NCBI GenBank assembly: GCA_017428285.1
Contig: JAFRRE010000005.1
Coordinates: 1-51,522, forward strand
DNA from: Bacteroidales bacterium
GTDB taxonomy: Bacteria > Bacteroidota > Bacteroidia > Bacteroidales > F082
DNA length: 51,522 nucleotides
Direction of reading: 5' to 3'
Part shown: in pieces, positions 32,455 through 41,283 of the stretch
How positions within the stretch are numbered: position 1 is the first letter of the stretch
Layout of the letters: every line of letters starts with the position of its first letter
Position numbers and translations under genes: made by a program
Notes under the pieces: model-generated
Databases searched by the model: none
What the model was told of the DNA's origin: nothing
Seen by the model: only the letters and a program-made list of their open reading frames with translations

Positions 32455-35094
32455 TCACTCCAAGCTATCACCCGCCTCGCCGTCGCCTTCCTTGGCCTTT
32501 TGTTCAAGTTCCAACTTACCGAAACGTAGCGTGAAGCCTGCCGAGATATAGCGACTGTTCAACATCTTGCGGGTGCTGTCGCTGAGATAATAAGGATTGG
32601 TATTGCTTGAACCCGAACCAATCTTGGCACCCCAGTTGAAGATGTCCTGCACGTTGACGAACACCGACAGGCGGCGGTTGAAGAAGTCGCTGCGGAGGCC
32701 CATGTTGAGGAAATAGCGCGCCTTGCGTTCGCTCATCAGGCTGATAGTCGGTGAGTTGTAGTTGGCCGAAGCCGTGACTTGCAGCTGATTGAAGAGTTTC
32801 GCCCAAGCGTTGACGCGCACGCTCCACGAGAGTTTTTCGTTCTCGGTCAGTTTGTGCTCGATGTTGCCAAACTCATCGACGCGGTCGTATTCCATGCGGT
32901 AGCCATAATTGTAAACATTGGCAAAGAGGCGCACGTTGAAGAAGCCCGTCGGGCGGTAGGTCATGTTGAGCGAGGCACCGTAACGCCACGATGTGCCCAT
33001 GTTGTAAGGCACCGAAAAACTGACGATGCGGTCGAGATAGTCATCATATTCGGCATCGGTGAGCGAACTGATTTCGTTGGTGCTCAGGCGACCGTAGCCT
33101 TCGATACCGATGTTGCCGAAACGCTCGAAGAACTTCTGCCAGCCCGCTTCCACGTTGTGGGTATAGCTGCTTTTCAAGCCGTTGGGATTGCCCACCGAAT
33201 AACTGTTCTCGCCGTATGTGCGGAACTTGGAGATTTGGTTGTATCTCGGATTCGACATGCGCATCGAGTAGTTGAGTTTCAGGTTGTGCATGTCTTCGGT
33301 GCGGTAGGTCAGGTGGATGGACGGGCGGACGGTCAAATAATATAAGGTGCTGTCGTCGGCGAAAGGCATGTCACTGATATAGTTGTAATTAATACGCTCG
33401 CCACCCAATCCGAGACCCGTGCTCAGCGTGAAGCCTCCCCAGCGGTGCGTCCAGTTGACGTCGGGGCTAATCGAGCTGTTGCTGCCTTTCAAACGATAAG
33501 TACGAAGCGTATCAACCAAAATGCCAATGGTGTCGTTGAAACGGTCGTAGGTATTGTCCATTTGCGAATGGTCGGCGCGAAGGCCATAGCTGAGTTCGCC
33601 GTCCTTGCTGTAAGGACGGTTGTAGCGCACATCGAGGCTGCCACCGTAATCGTAGGTTCTTGAGAGCATGTAACGATGTTCGTCCAAGTCAGTGTAAACA
33701 TCATACATCCTGTTATAGAACTCTTCGCCGTGGTTGGTACTGATACGTCCGTTCAGTCCAATGCGCAAGTTATGTCCTTCATTGTCAAACTTTTTGGTGT
33801 AATCCGCACCCAAATTGCCGAATACCGACCTCATATCGTTGCTGTTGGTCGTGTTGTCGCTCAACACGGAGTCGATAGGCATGAGATCCAAATAGTAGAA
33901 GTTTTGCTGCTCAGAGCGTAACATCTTGTTTATGTTAGCGTTATAGAAACCACCAGCATTCACCGAGAGGTCGCTCATCGAGTCAATTTCATAGTCGATG
34001 TTCATGAACAGGTTGCCGCTGTAGGAACGGCTTTTGTCGGTTTGCGAAACGGTGTCGGTCCATGTTGTTTCATATTCGCCTTCTGTTGCCCCGTCACGGC
34101 GGCGTTGCGCCCAGCTGTCGGTTTCGTTGTCGCGTTTGCTGTAACGGCCAGAGGCAAACAGGTTGACGCTCAGTTTCTCCTTCTTCCACATATAGCTCAC
34201 CCATGGCGAGACGAAAGGCTGGTTGGAGCCATTGACGCCAAAACTGATGAACTGGTTGCTCTTGATGTGGGCCGAAGTCACGATATTAATGACCGCCTCG
34301 GCATCGGTGGCGTATTTTGCCGACGGGTTGGTGATGGTCTCGATGCGGGCGATGGCATTGGCAGGCAAGGTCTGGAGATAGGTCTTGAGGTTTTCCTCGG
34401 TGAGTTTCGAGGGCTTGTCGTTGACCCAAATCTCCACGCTCGAAACGCCTCTCAAAGTGATGTTGCCTTCCACGTCGACCTCAACGCCGGGCGCATTCTG
34501 CAAGGCATCCTCGGTGGTTCCCGTTTGGATGGACGGGTCTTCACTCACATTGTAGATGAGTTTTTCGCCCTCCATGGCATAGAGCGGCCTTTCGGCGGCC
34601 ACCGTGACCTCACCTAACGAGGTCACACCAGGATTGATTCGTAAGGTTCCAAGATTGGTGTTGTTAGTCACCTTGAACGGATGCATAAAGCTCTCATAAC
34701 CAATGGCCGAAACGCGCAGCACGAAAGACCCTTGTGGCACGCCATTAAGCTCGAAAACGCCGTCCATATTGCTGATGCCACCTTTGACCAACTCCGAATC
34801 GATGGAGTCGAGTACAGCCACATTGACATAGGGCATAAACTCTCCCGTCTTGGCATCACGCAACACACCAACCACTTGAAAGGTGTCGCCCTCGCGCACT
34901 CTCTTCTTTTGCTTGACGGTCGGCATATTACCCTCGTTCTGACCCCACTGACGGTCACCACCGAAAGGCGGACGTCCACCTGGGGGGCGACCTCCTGGAG
35001 GACCTCCACCGCCTGGAGGTTGGGCTACGCATAAAATCGTCATAAAAACCAATAGCAGAGAGAACACGGCTCTCAATGAAAATGCTTTCTTCAT
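32455..35094 (-). CDS. Large outer-membrane beta-barrel protein (TonB-receptor-like, OMP_b-brl_3 type)
   Basis: An 879-residue protein. After the signal peptide is a Pro/Gly-rich stretch (PPGGGGPPGGRPPGGRPPFG). A carboxypeptidase-regulatory-like domain follows (about 70-160, VVGVLRDAKTGEFMPYVNVAVLD), then a plug-like domain (EDALQNAPGVEVDVEGNITLRG, IETITNPSAKYATDAEAVINI), then a barrel of about 600 residues. The C-terminus is polar (AKEGDGEAGDSLE), not the usual terminal aromatic strand. No SusD partner is present. It ends the second ECF operon but also has its own predicted promoter. The substrate is unknown. Confidence 0.85.
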   Translation of the reverse strand: MKKAFSLRAVFSLLLVFMTILCVAQPPGGGGPPGGRPPGGRPPFGGDRQWGQNEGNMPTVKQKKRVREGDTFQVVGVLRDAKTGEFMPYVNVAVLDSIDSELVKGGISNMDGVFELNGVPQGSFVLRVSAIGYESFMHPFKVTNNTNLGTLRINPGVTSLGEVTVAAERPLYAMEGEKLIYNVSEDPSIQTGTTEDALQNAPGVEVDVEGNITLRGVSSVEIWVNDKPSKLTEENLKTYLQTLPANAIARIETITNPSAKYATDAEAVINIVTSAHIKSNQFISFGVNGSNQPFVSPWVSYMWKKEKLSVNLFASGRYSKRDNETDSWAQRRRDGATEGEYETTWTDTVSQTDKSRSYSGNLFMNIDYEIDSMSDLSVNAGGFYNANINKMLRSEQQNFYYLDLMPIDSVLSDNTTNSNDMRSVFGNLGADYTKKFDNEGHNLRIGLNGRISTNHGEEFYNRMYDVYTDLDEHRYMLSRTYDYGGSLDVRYNRPYSKDGELSYGLRADHSQMDNTYDRFNDTIGILVDTLRTYRLKGSNSSISPDVNWTHRWGGFTLSTGLGLGGERINYNYISDMPFADDSTLYYLTVRPSIHLTYRTEDMHNLKLNYSMRMSNPRYNQISKFRTYGENSYSVGNPNGLKSSYTHNVEAGWQKFFERFGNIGIEGYGRLSTNEISSLTDAEYDDYLDRIVSFSVPYNMGTSWRYGASLNMTYRPTGFFNVRLFANVYNYGYRMEYDRVDEFGNIEHKLTENEKLSWSVRVNAWAKLFNQLQVTASANYNSPTISLMSERKARYFLNMGLRSDFFNRRLSVFVNVQDIFNWGAKIGSGSSNTNPYYLSDSTRKMLNSRYISAGFTLRFGKLELEQKAKEGDGEAGDSLE

Positions 35095-35114
35095 TGTATA
35101 GAAAAATTAGGTTG

Positions 35115-35122
35115 CAAAAATA
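35115..35122 (-). promoter_or_regulatory. Predicted -7 box (TATTTTTG) upstream of the barrel gene
   Basis: Minus-strand TATTTTTG in the 47-nt gap after the Spy/CpxP-like gene suggests the barrel protein can be transcribed apart from the sigma factor operon. Confidence 0.5.
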
Positions 35123-35141
35123 AGAATATTTCTCATTCTTT

Positions 35142-35585
35142 CTAGTGCCTTTCGTGACCTTTTTGATTATGTTCACGATGCTTGTGCAGGCGATCCATAG
35201 ATTGGTGTTCCAATTCAAAGACTCGCAATATCTGTCTCTGCGTAAGGAATTTGCTATACTCCTCATAGTATTTTTCACGCAAATCAAGGATGGCTCGGCT
35301 ACGTTCAAGGCGTTCCTTGATAACCTGCTCGGCCTCCTCTTCTGTCACGGTCTCGGGTTTCTGCCTTGGACCAAGTGCCCACACTTCCTGCTGGCAAGCA
35401 CAATAAGTTTCAATAAAACGTTGTGTGGTCGCCTCATCGAATGAGAGTTCTTGCGCAATGTGCTTGGCTTGTTTTTCCGCCAATTGTTCGCGACTCATAC
35501 GTTGTTTTTCGTTTTGGGCCATGCCGATGGTGCAAAACGCTATCACCATCAAAGCCACCATGTTGATTTTCATTAAGCTTTTCAT
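35142..35585 (-). CDS. Periplasmic Spy/CpxP-like helical protein
   Basis: A 147-residue protein with signal peptide (ending TIGMAQ). The mature part is almost wholly helical and charged (RMSREQLAEKQAKHIAQELS, YYEEYSKFLTQRQILRVFEL), with an LTQRQ-like turn typical of Spy/CpxP-type chaperones and heavy-metal sensor proteins. The tail is His/Lys-rich (DRLHKHREHNQKGHERH) and could bind metal. It lies between the anti-sigma-like gene and the barrel gene, suggesting an envelope-stress unit. The family assignment is by general shape. Confidence 0.65.
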   Translation of the reverse strand: MKSLMKINMVALMVIAFCTIGMAQNEKQRMSREQLAEKQAKHIAQELSFDEATTQRFIETYCACQQEVWALGPRQKPETVTEEEAEQVIKERLERSRAILDLREKYYEEYSKFLTQRQILRVFELEHQSMDRLHKHREHNQKGHERH

Positions 35586-35597
35586 AGTTTGTCGGTT

Positions 35598-35915
35598 TTA
35601 ATAATTGCCAAAATATTCGATTTCATCATAATAGTCAAATATAAGCTCTTGATCAGTTTCGCTGAGTTGGTTGAACGCCGTTTCCACTTGCTCAAACGAG
35701 TTTTCATCGCTTTTGGGGATCATCTGACGCACCACGAGCAGCAGCGCCAACGAAGCAGCCACGGCAAAACCTGTCCAAAGAGCGGCTTTCCGCAGATTGG
35801 ATTTCTCCTTTTTTTCCACCGTTTCTTGCTTCAGACGCTCTTCCATCATATCGAAGAACCCGTCTGGAACAGTGTAGGGCATTGTCTTTTTCATATTCTC
35901 CAAATCGTTTTCCAT
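35598..35915 (-). CDS. Small single-pass membrane protein, probable anti-sigma factor
   Basis: A 105-residue protein. A cytoplasmic N-terminal region (MPYTVPDGFFDMMEERLKQE) matches the start common to many Bacteroidota proteins encoded after ECF sigma factors. A transmembrane helix (TGFAVAASLALLLVV, about 48-63) and an acidic periplasmic tail follow. The gene begins 3 nt after the sigma factor stop codon. The anti-sigma role is inferred from position and topology; there is no zinc motif. Confidence 0.65.
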   Translation of the reverse strand: MENDLENMKKTMPYTVPDGFFDMMEERLKQETVEKKEKSNLRKAALWTGFAVAASLALLLVVRQMIPKSDENSFEQVETAFNQLSETDQELIFDYYDEIEYFGNY

Positions 35916-35918
35916 ATC

Positions 35919-36458
35919 TTAATCGTTTGATTTCAAGTAATTTACAATCTTTTCTTTCGCATTGTGGTAATTGGCTTTCACATTGGCCGAGGTCGACCCC
36001 GTGACCATAGCGATGTCATCATAGGAAAGCTCATCGTAATAGCGCAGGTTGAAAGCAATCTGCTGTTTGGCAGGCAATGAAAGAATGGCTTTTTGCAGTT
36101 TTACGGCCTCGACATCGCTATAGTCCACATAGTCGTCAGCCTTCAAACTGAAAAGGTCTTCCAAAGTATCCTCTAACGAAAGCATCTCCTTGCCCTTGTG
36201 CTTGCCCAGAAACCTCAAGGCTTCGTTGGTGGCAATGCTAAAAACCCACACATTAAGTGGTTGGCTTTCATCAAAATGACTATACGAACGAAAGACGCGC
36301 ACAAAAGTTTCCTGCATCACATCCTGGGCATCGATATGAGCCACAACCATACGACGGATATGCCAATAGACCGGCTTCATATAGGAAGCCATAAGAAGAC
36401 TAAATCCCTTCTGGGGATCCTTCTTCATAACTGCTATAATCTCTTGGTCTGTTGGCAT
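35919..36458 (-). CDS. ECF-type RNA polymerase sigma factor (barrel operon)
   Basis: A 179-residue ECF sigma factor. Region 2 is at about 20-85 (VVAHIDAQDVMQETFVRVFR, PLNVWVFSIATNEALRFLG). Region 4 is at about 125-175 (LPAKQQIAFNLRYYDELSYD, SSTSANVKANYHNAKEKIV, with minor variation). The sequence is standard and complete. It heads the operon sigma, anti-sigma, Spy/CpxP-like, barrel, with spacings of 3, 12 and 47 nt. It probably controls envelope homeostasis genes. Confidence 0.9.
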   Translation of the reverse strand: MPTDQEIIAVMKKDPQKGFSLLMASYMKPVYWHIRRMVVAHIDAQDVMQETFVRVFRSYSHFDESQPLNVWVFSIATNEALRFLGKHKGKEMLSLEDTLEDLFSLKADDYVDYSDVEAVKLQKAILSLPAKQQIAFNLRYYDELSYDDIAMVTGSTSANVKANYHNAKEKIVNYLKSND

Positions 36459-36524
36459 TTTTTAATCGCTCTTACAACCTTAATACCCGACAAAAAGTGA
36501 AAAGTAAAATCAAAAGACAAAAAA

Positions 36525-36553
36525 ACTGCCGCATCAGGAATGCGGCAGTTTTT
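36525..36553 (-). terminator. Rho-independent terminator of the nitroreductase gene
   Basis: ACTGCCGCAT (36525-36534) and ATGCGGCAGT (36540-36549) form a perfect 10-bp stem around a 5-nt loop. On the minus strand it is followed by a run of seven T, just past the nitroreductase stop codon. Confidence 0.9.
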
Positions 36554-36556
36554 CAT

Positions 36557-37195
36557 TTACTCAAACATATTATAGGTCACATTTTCGGGTTTCCACTTGT
36601 CTTTCGGTTCGGGTTGCTCGCTGGGATAGCCCATCACGATGACACAAAGCGGAATGACCGTTTCCGGCAGGTTCAGCACCCGACTGACATTGGCCATACG
36701 TTCCTCCATAGGATAACAGCCCGTCCAAACGGCACCGAGACCAAGGGCATGGGCAGCCAATAGGATGTTCTCAGTAGCAGCTGAGCAGTCCTGAACCCAG
36801 AAAGCCTGTGCTGGGCCTTCCAAAGCCTTGTTCATGTCGCCGCAGACAACAATGGCTAAAGGCGATTCCTTCCACATTTGGCTTTGGCGGCCGTTGCCTC
36901 CCAATGAATCCATAAGGGCGCGATCGTTAATCACCACAAAATGCCAAGGTTGCTTGTTGACAGCGGTTGGCGCAGCCATACCCGCACGAAGCAGCATCTC
37001 GATGGTGTCGGCAGAGACCGCCCTATCGGTAAACGAACGGATGCTGGTACGTGTCATGATGGTTTCCATTGAGATTTTGCCATTGTCTGTAGTGTTGGTC
37101 GGTTGCACCTCATTGTTGCAATTGCAGCCCGTCATTACAATGGCTGCCAAGAGTGTCAAAATGAGCACTCTAAAGGTATTAATAGCTTTTTTCAT
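36557..37195 (-). CDS. Nitroreductase-family protein with a lipoprotein signal
   Basis: A 212-residue protein. Residues 40-212 are a nitroreductase-like FMN fold: RTSIRSFTDRAVSADTIEML, then AAPTAVNKQPWHFVV, then AAHALGLGAVWTGC and VIVMGYPSE. The N-terminus is a typical lipoprotein signal (VLILTLLAAIVMTGC). Usual family members are soluble cytoplasmic enzymes that reduce nitro groups, quinones or flavins with NAD(P)H. An exported, lipid-anchored form would need another electron donor or have a different role. It is monocistronic, with its own promoter and terminator. Confidence 0.85.
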   Translation of the reverse strand: MKKAINTFRVLILTLLAAIVMTGCNCNNEVQPTNTTDNGKISMETIMTRTSIRSFTDRAVSADTIEMLLRAGMAAPTAVNKQPWHFVVINDRALMDSLGGNGRQSQMWKESPLAIVVCGDMNKALEGPAQAFWVQDCSAATENILLAAHALGLGAVWTGCYPMEERMANVSRVLNLPETVIPLCVIVMGYPSEQPEPKDKWKPENVTYNMFE

Positions 37196-37224
37196 AGCAA
37201 ATAGTTTAAAAGGTTATCAGGCTG

Positions 37225-37232
37225 CAAATGTA
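37225..37232 (-). promoter_or_regulatory. Predicted -7 box (TACATTTG) of the nitroreductase gene
   Basis: Minus-strand TACATTTG matches TAnnTTTG and is 30 nt upstream of the ATG at 37195. Confidence 0.5.
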
Positions 37233-37299
37233 ACAATTTTATCGCACTTATTTTATTTGTTTGCTGAATTTGGGAAAACAAAAACTACGCTTATTCCTA

Positions 37300-39327
37300 T
37301 CACTTCACCTTCAGAGCCCTCATGGCATTCAGCACGGCCAACACCGTGACACCCACATCGGCGAAGACGGCCATCCACATCGTGGCGATGCCAAAGGCAG
37401 CCAAAACGAGTACCGCGACCTTCACGCCAATGGCAAACCAGACATTTTGCTTGGCTATACATAGCGTTCGACGCGCAATGCGGATGGCAAGGGCAATCTT
37501 CGATGGCTTGTCGTCCATCAATACCACATCGGCGGCTTCGATGGCTGCATCGCTGCCAAGACCACCCATGGCTATTCCCACATCAGCACGAGCCAACACA
37601 GGCGCGTCGTTGATACCATCACCGACAAAGGCTAGTTGAGAGTTTAGTCCTTCGACATGCTCAGAAGCCGTTGAGAGTTTAGAGTTCAGTAATTCATCCA
37701 AATAAGCCACTTTGTCGGCGGGCAACAACTCAGCGTGGTATTCGCTCAGCCCAAGTTTTTCGGCCACATCCTCCCCTACTTCTTTGCGGTCACCGGTGAG
37801 CATCACCGTACGATTCACGCCCAAAGATTTTAAGGCTTGAATGGCCTCGACACTGTCTTCCTTCAATTTGTCGTTGATGACGATATGACCCGCATATTCT
37901 CCATCAATGGCGACATGGATAATCGTACCAATATGCTCGCAGTCTCGCCATTGGGCACCAATGGCATCCATCATTTTCGTATTGCCCACACAGACCGTCC
38001 AGTTTTCCACCTTGGCTTTAATCCCTTGACCCGCAATCTCTTCCACATCGCTCAACTTGCAGCCATCGGTAGCCTCGTCTGGGAAAGCATCGCGCAATGC
38101 CGCACCAATAGGATGCGTAGAATAATGCTCCACATGGGCAGCCAAATGCAACAAATGACGCTCATCACATTTCTCAGGATGCACCGCAGTGACGGCAAAC
38201 TGACCATGGGTCAAGGTGCCTGTCTTGTCGAAAACCACCGTACCGACCTTGGCCAGCACATCCATATAATTGGCTCCTTTGATGAGGATGCCCTTTCGTG
38301 AAGCCCCACCGATACCACCAAAGAAAGTCAGCGGCACGCTGATGACCAAAGCGCATGGGCACGATACCACTAGGAACATCAAGGCGCGATAGAGCCAAGT
38401 GGCAAAGGTGCCAGTGAAGTCGCCCGAAAACAAAGGTGGTAACAAGGCTAAGGCAATGGCGGCAAAAACTACGACAGGCGTATAGATACGGGCAAATCGG
38501 GTGATGAAGGTCTCGCTTTTCGACTTGCTTTCAGTGGCATTCTCCACCAAATCAATAATCTTGGAAACGGTGCTCTCACCAAAACTTTTGGTCGTGCGCA
38601 CCTTGACCACACCCGAAAGGTTGACGCAACCCGAAACGACCTCATCGCCCTCGGCAATGTCACGTGGGAGGCTCTCGCCTGTCAAGGCTACCGTATTTAA
38701 AGCAGTGTTGCCCTCAATGATAATGCCGTCCAGCGGTACCTTTTCTCCAGGACGGATGACAATGGTCTCGCCAACTGCCACATTCTCAGGGCTGACACTT
38801 TCCAACTTGCCATTACGTTCCACATGCGCCACATCGGGACGGATGTCCATCAAGTGGGCGATGCTTTCACGGCTTTTGCCCTCGGCATAGCCTTCGAAAA
38901 GCTCACCGACTTGGAAAAACAACATTACAAAGACCGCCTCAGGAAACTGGGTCTCGGCACCTGGCAAAAAACCGATGCAGAGTGCCCCTATAGTGGCGAT
39001 GGACATAAGGAAATGTTCGTTGAACGCCTCGCCGTGCGCCAGTCCCTCGGCGGCTTCCTTGAGCGTGTCAAAACCAATGATCAGATAAGGAACCAAATAG
39101 ACAAGCAGTAGCTGCCATGTAGGCAAGTCACATTTTTTCTCTATGATGACCGCCGCAACAAGCAGTACAACTGTGACTGCGATCTTGACAATTGAGCCTT
39201 TCAGGCTACCTTCATGATGATGCTCATGGTCATGATGGTGTTCATGCCCACAACATTCGTGTTCGTTGTGATAATGATCGTGCTCATGATGATGCTCATG
39301 TTCGTGATGATGATGTTCGTGTGCCAT
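37300..39327 (-). CDS. P1B-type heavy-metal-exporting ATPase, probably zinc/cadmium
   Basis: A 675-residue membrane pump. It has a CPC transmembrane motif (SCPCALVIS, 323-325), phosphorylation site DKTGT (Asp367), actuator TGES, HP motif (THPIG) and hinge GDGINDAP. The terminal segment MAVFADVGVTVLAVLNAMRA is typical of ZntA/CadA-type Zn2+/Cd2+ pumps. Instead of a CxxC metal-binding domain, the N-terminus is a His-rich tail with 21 His in the first 38 residues. Between AYLDELL and LAFVGDG there are about 17 extra residues (NSKLSTASEHVEGLNSQ) from a repeat insertion. A palindrome in the divergent promoter region may be a metal-responsive operator. Confidence 0.9.
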   Translation of the reverse strand: MAHEHHHHEHEHHHEHDHYHNEHECCGHEHHHDHEHHHEGSLKGSIVKIAVTVVLLVAAVIIEKKCDLPTWQLLLVYLVPYLIIGFDTLKEAAEGLAHGEAFNEHFLMSIATIGALCIGFLPGAETQFPEAVFVMLFFQVGELFEGYAEGKSRESIAHLMDIRPDVAHVERNGKLESVSPENVAVGETIVIRPGEKVPLDGIIIEGNTALNTVALTGESLPRDIAEGDEVVSGCVNLSGVVKVRTTKSFGESTVSKIIDLVENATESKSKSETFITRFARIYTPVVVFAAIALALLPPLFSGDFTGTFATWLYRALMFLVVSCPCALVISVPLTFFGGIGGASRKGILIKGANYMDVLAKVGTVVFDKTGTLTHGQFAVTAVHPEKCDERHLLHLAAHVEHYSTHPIGAALRDAFPDEATDGCKLSDVEEIAGQGIKAKVENWTVCVGNTKMMDAIGAQWRDCEHIGTIIHVAIDGEYAGHIVINDKLKEDSVEAIQALKSLGVNRTVMLTGDRKEVGEDVAEKLGLSEYHAELLPADKVAYLDELLNSKLSTASEHVEGLNSQLAFVGDGINDAPVLARADVGIAMGGLGSDAAIEAADVVLMDDKPSKIALAIRIARRTLCIAKQNVWFAIGVKVAVLVLAAFGIATMWMAVFADVGVTVLAVLNAMRALKVK
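37636..37682. repeat. Small repeat insertion in the P-type ATPase gene
   Basis: Two direct copies of TTGAGAGTTTAG (37636-37647 and 37671-37682) flank CCTTCGACATGCTCAGAAGC. The latter is a variant of the palindromic arm found in murD2 and murL. The insertion is in frame and lies in a surface loop just before the hinge motif. Confidence 0.7.
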
Positions 39328-39366
39328 ATTTTTATAGTTTTATTACTTTCTCATGTGTTTCGGCTG

Positions 39367-39403
39367 CAAAAATGCGGCAAAAGTTTTGCAACTGGGTTGC
39401 AAA
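39367..39403 (-). promoter_or_regulatory. Promoter and candidate operator of the P1B ATPase
   Basis: Minus-strand CATTTTTG (39367-39374) is one mismatch from the -7 consensus. Upstream of it, TTTGCAAC-TGG-GTTGCAAA (39385-39403) is a perfect 8-bp-arm palindrome covering the expected -33 region. A repressor binding there would block the promoter. The regulator is unknown. Confidence 0.45.
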
Positions 39404-39427
39404 GATTCATCTGCAAACAGAATTTAC

Positions 39428-39435
39428 TAATTTTG
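39428..39435 (+). promoter_or_regulatory. Predicted -7 box (TAATTTTG) of the GH20 gene
   Basis: Plus-strand TAATTTTG is 20 nt upstream of the ATG at 39455, within the intergenic region shared with the divergent ATPase gene. Confidence 0.5.
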
Positions 39436-39454
39436 CGACAAAATACGGGTTATT

Positions 39455-41275
39455 ATGCGCAAAAGCTCACTATTCATACTTATCCTTCTTTTAGTGGCAG
39501 CCTGCAATCAAGTGCCAACGGGAGAATGGACCGAAGGCGCCAAGCAAGATGACGGACGCGCAATGCATACCTTAATATTAAGGAGTATGCCAAAAGGCTC
39601 GCGGGTATGGTTTCAAGAACTTTTCGATGGCAAAACCATCGTGGAAGGCCCGGCAATGAACCATTATCAAGGGACTTCGTGGTATATTGACATTCCAACA
39701 AGCGGCACCGTCACGCTAAAGTACTACGGTCGCCCGCTTCCAAGGCACTCATGGGCTCCCGAGGGCTTTATACTCCAGCAAAAAGGAAAACCTGATAGGC
39801 CTATGGAAGTGACTTATCACTTTTTGGAACAGCCTGAAAACAACACCAAAAATGCTTTTACCTCCAATTACGAGGTCAAGCCTGGCGACATCATCCCACA
39901 AGTCAAGCGTATTCGGTACGGCACTGAGCCAATGGAGGCAACCGATACACATCCAGTTGGATGGTATCGCATCACGATAGGTGAAGACGGTGAGCCAAAA
40001 GTAGAGTTTGATGACGAGGACGGGGCTTTCTACGCCCAGTCCACGCTCGCCAAGTTGCCGCTTCCTTTACAACCGTTGACCATCGAAGACTGGCCCGATA
40101 TGCCTTACAGAGGCTTCATGCTCGATGTGGTGCGCGATTTCCGAACCGTAGATGAGGTGCTCCAAATCCTCGACCTTATGGCCTCTTGGAAGCTGAACAC
40201 TTTGCATTTCCACCTTGCTGATGATGAATCATGGTGCTTGGAAATCAAGGCGTTCCCTGAGCTCACGGAATACGGAGGACATCACATCCTTCCCGACTGG
40301 AACCTACAGGAAACCACCGCCCTGAAGCCAACGGCCAATGGTCGCATCGGAAATGTGACCTATTACACTGCCAAAGAGTACCAACAAATCCTTCGCTATG
40401 CATGGGAACGCCGCATCGCTGTGATTCCAGAGTTTGATACACCAGGACATTCACGAGCCTCCATCAAAGCGATGCAGGCCTATGAACGACGCACCGACAA
40501 CAGCAGCTTCCGCTTGCAAGACCCGGCTGACACTTCGCGTTACTGGTCGGCGCAGGATTTCACCGACAATGTGCTGAGTGTGGATTTGCCCAGCGTTTAC
40601 AAGTTCTATGGGGCGGTCTTCGATGAGGTAATCCGTCTGCACCAAGAAGCAGGTGTTCCGTTACCTGCCATCCACATCGGCGGCGATGAGGTGCCAGAGG
40701 GTGCCTGGTCGGGTCGTGACCGCCACGAGATGAAGGAAACCTTTACCAATAACATGCTCGACCTTGCCGAGACACGGGGCATCCGACTCACTGGTTGGGA
40801 GGACATTGCCAGAAACTTGGAACCCGAGACGGAGGAGCGCCTGAAACGTTCACTCTATTTCCTCAATGTCTGGAACACCGACGGTATAGAAAGCTTCCCC
40901 GTGGTGCTTTCGCCTGCTCCCTACACCTACCTCGACCTCGCCTATAGCGATGCCCCCGACGAAATCGGTCTTTCCTGGGCAGGTTATGTGGATGAACGCA
41001 AGACCTTTTCTTTGCAACCCAATAACTACAAAGGCGACATCATTGGTGTGCAGGCGCAGCTCTGGTCAGCGCAACTCCGTAGTTTTAACGACGCCACCTA
41101 TCAAATGCTGCCCAAAGTCCTGGGCACAGCCGAACGTGGCTGGAATGCCTTTCCCGACTGGCCTACAGAATCTGACTTCACCTCCGACTATGAGCAGTTC
41201 TATAGCATTATTGTAGCAAAGGAAATGCCTGTTTGGGAACAGAAAGGACTGTTATATTCCCATAACCCGCACTAA
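39455..41275 (+). CDS. Glycoside hydrolase family 20 beta-N-acetylhexosaminidase, lipoprotein
   Basis: A 606-residue protein with a lipobox (LLVAAC) near residue 16, so probably tethered to the envelope. After an N-terminal beta domain (about 20-210) comes the GH20 barrel: PYRGFMLDVVRDFRTVDEVL, LNTLHFHLADDESWCLEI, PEFDTPGHSRA, and the catalytic Asp-Glu pair in HIGGDEVPEGAW. Trp-rich segments near the C-terminus (SWAGYVDE, QAQLWSAQLR) form the substrate pocket. It removes terminal GlcNAc/GalNAc from glycans or peptidoglycan fragments. Divergent from the ATPase and convergent with the M6 protease gene. Confidence 0.9.
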   Translation: MRKSSLFILILLLVAACNQVPTGEWTEGAKQDDGRAMHTLILRSMPKGSRVWFQELFDGKTIVEGPAMNHYQGTSWYIDIPTSGTVTLKYYGRPLPRHSWAPEGFILQQKGKPDRPMEVTYHFLEQPENNTKNAFTSNYEVKPGDIIPQVKRIRYGTEPMEATDTHPVGWYRITIGEDGEPKVEFDDEDGAFYAQSTLAKLPLPLQPLTIEDWPDMPYRGFMLDVVRDFRTVDEVLQILDLMASWKLNTLHFHLADDESWCLEIKAFPELTEYGGHHILPDWNLQETTALKPTANGRIGNVTYYTAKEYQQILRYAWERRIAVIPEFDTPGHSRASIKAMQAYERRTDNSSFRLQDPADTSRYWSAQDFTDNVLSVDLPSVYKFYGAVFDEVIRLHQEAGVPLPAIHIGGDEVPEGAWSGRDRHEMKETFTNNMLDLAETRGIRLTGWEDIARNLEPETEERLKRSLYFLNVWNTDGIESFPVVLSPAPYTYLDLAYSDAPDEIGLSWAGYVDERKTFSLQPNNYKGDIIGVQAQLWSAQLRSFNDATYQMLPKVLGTAERGWNAFPDWPTESDFTSDYEQFYSIIVAKEMPVWEQKGLLYSHNPH

Positions 41276-41283
41276 CGTCTTGT

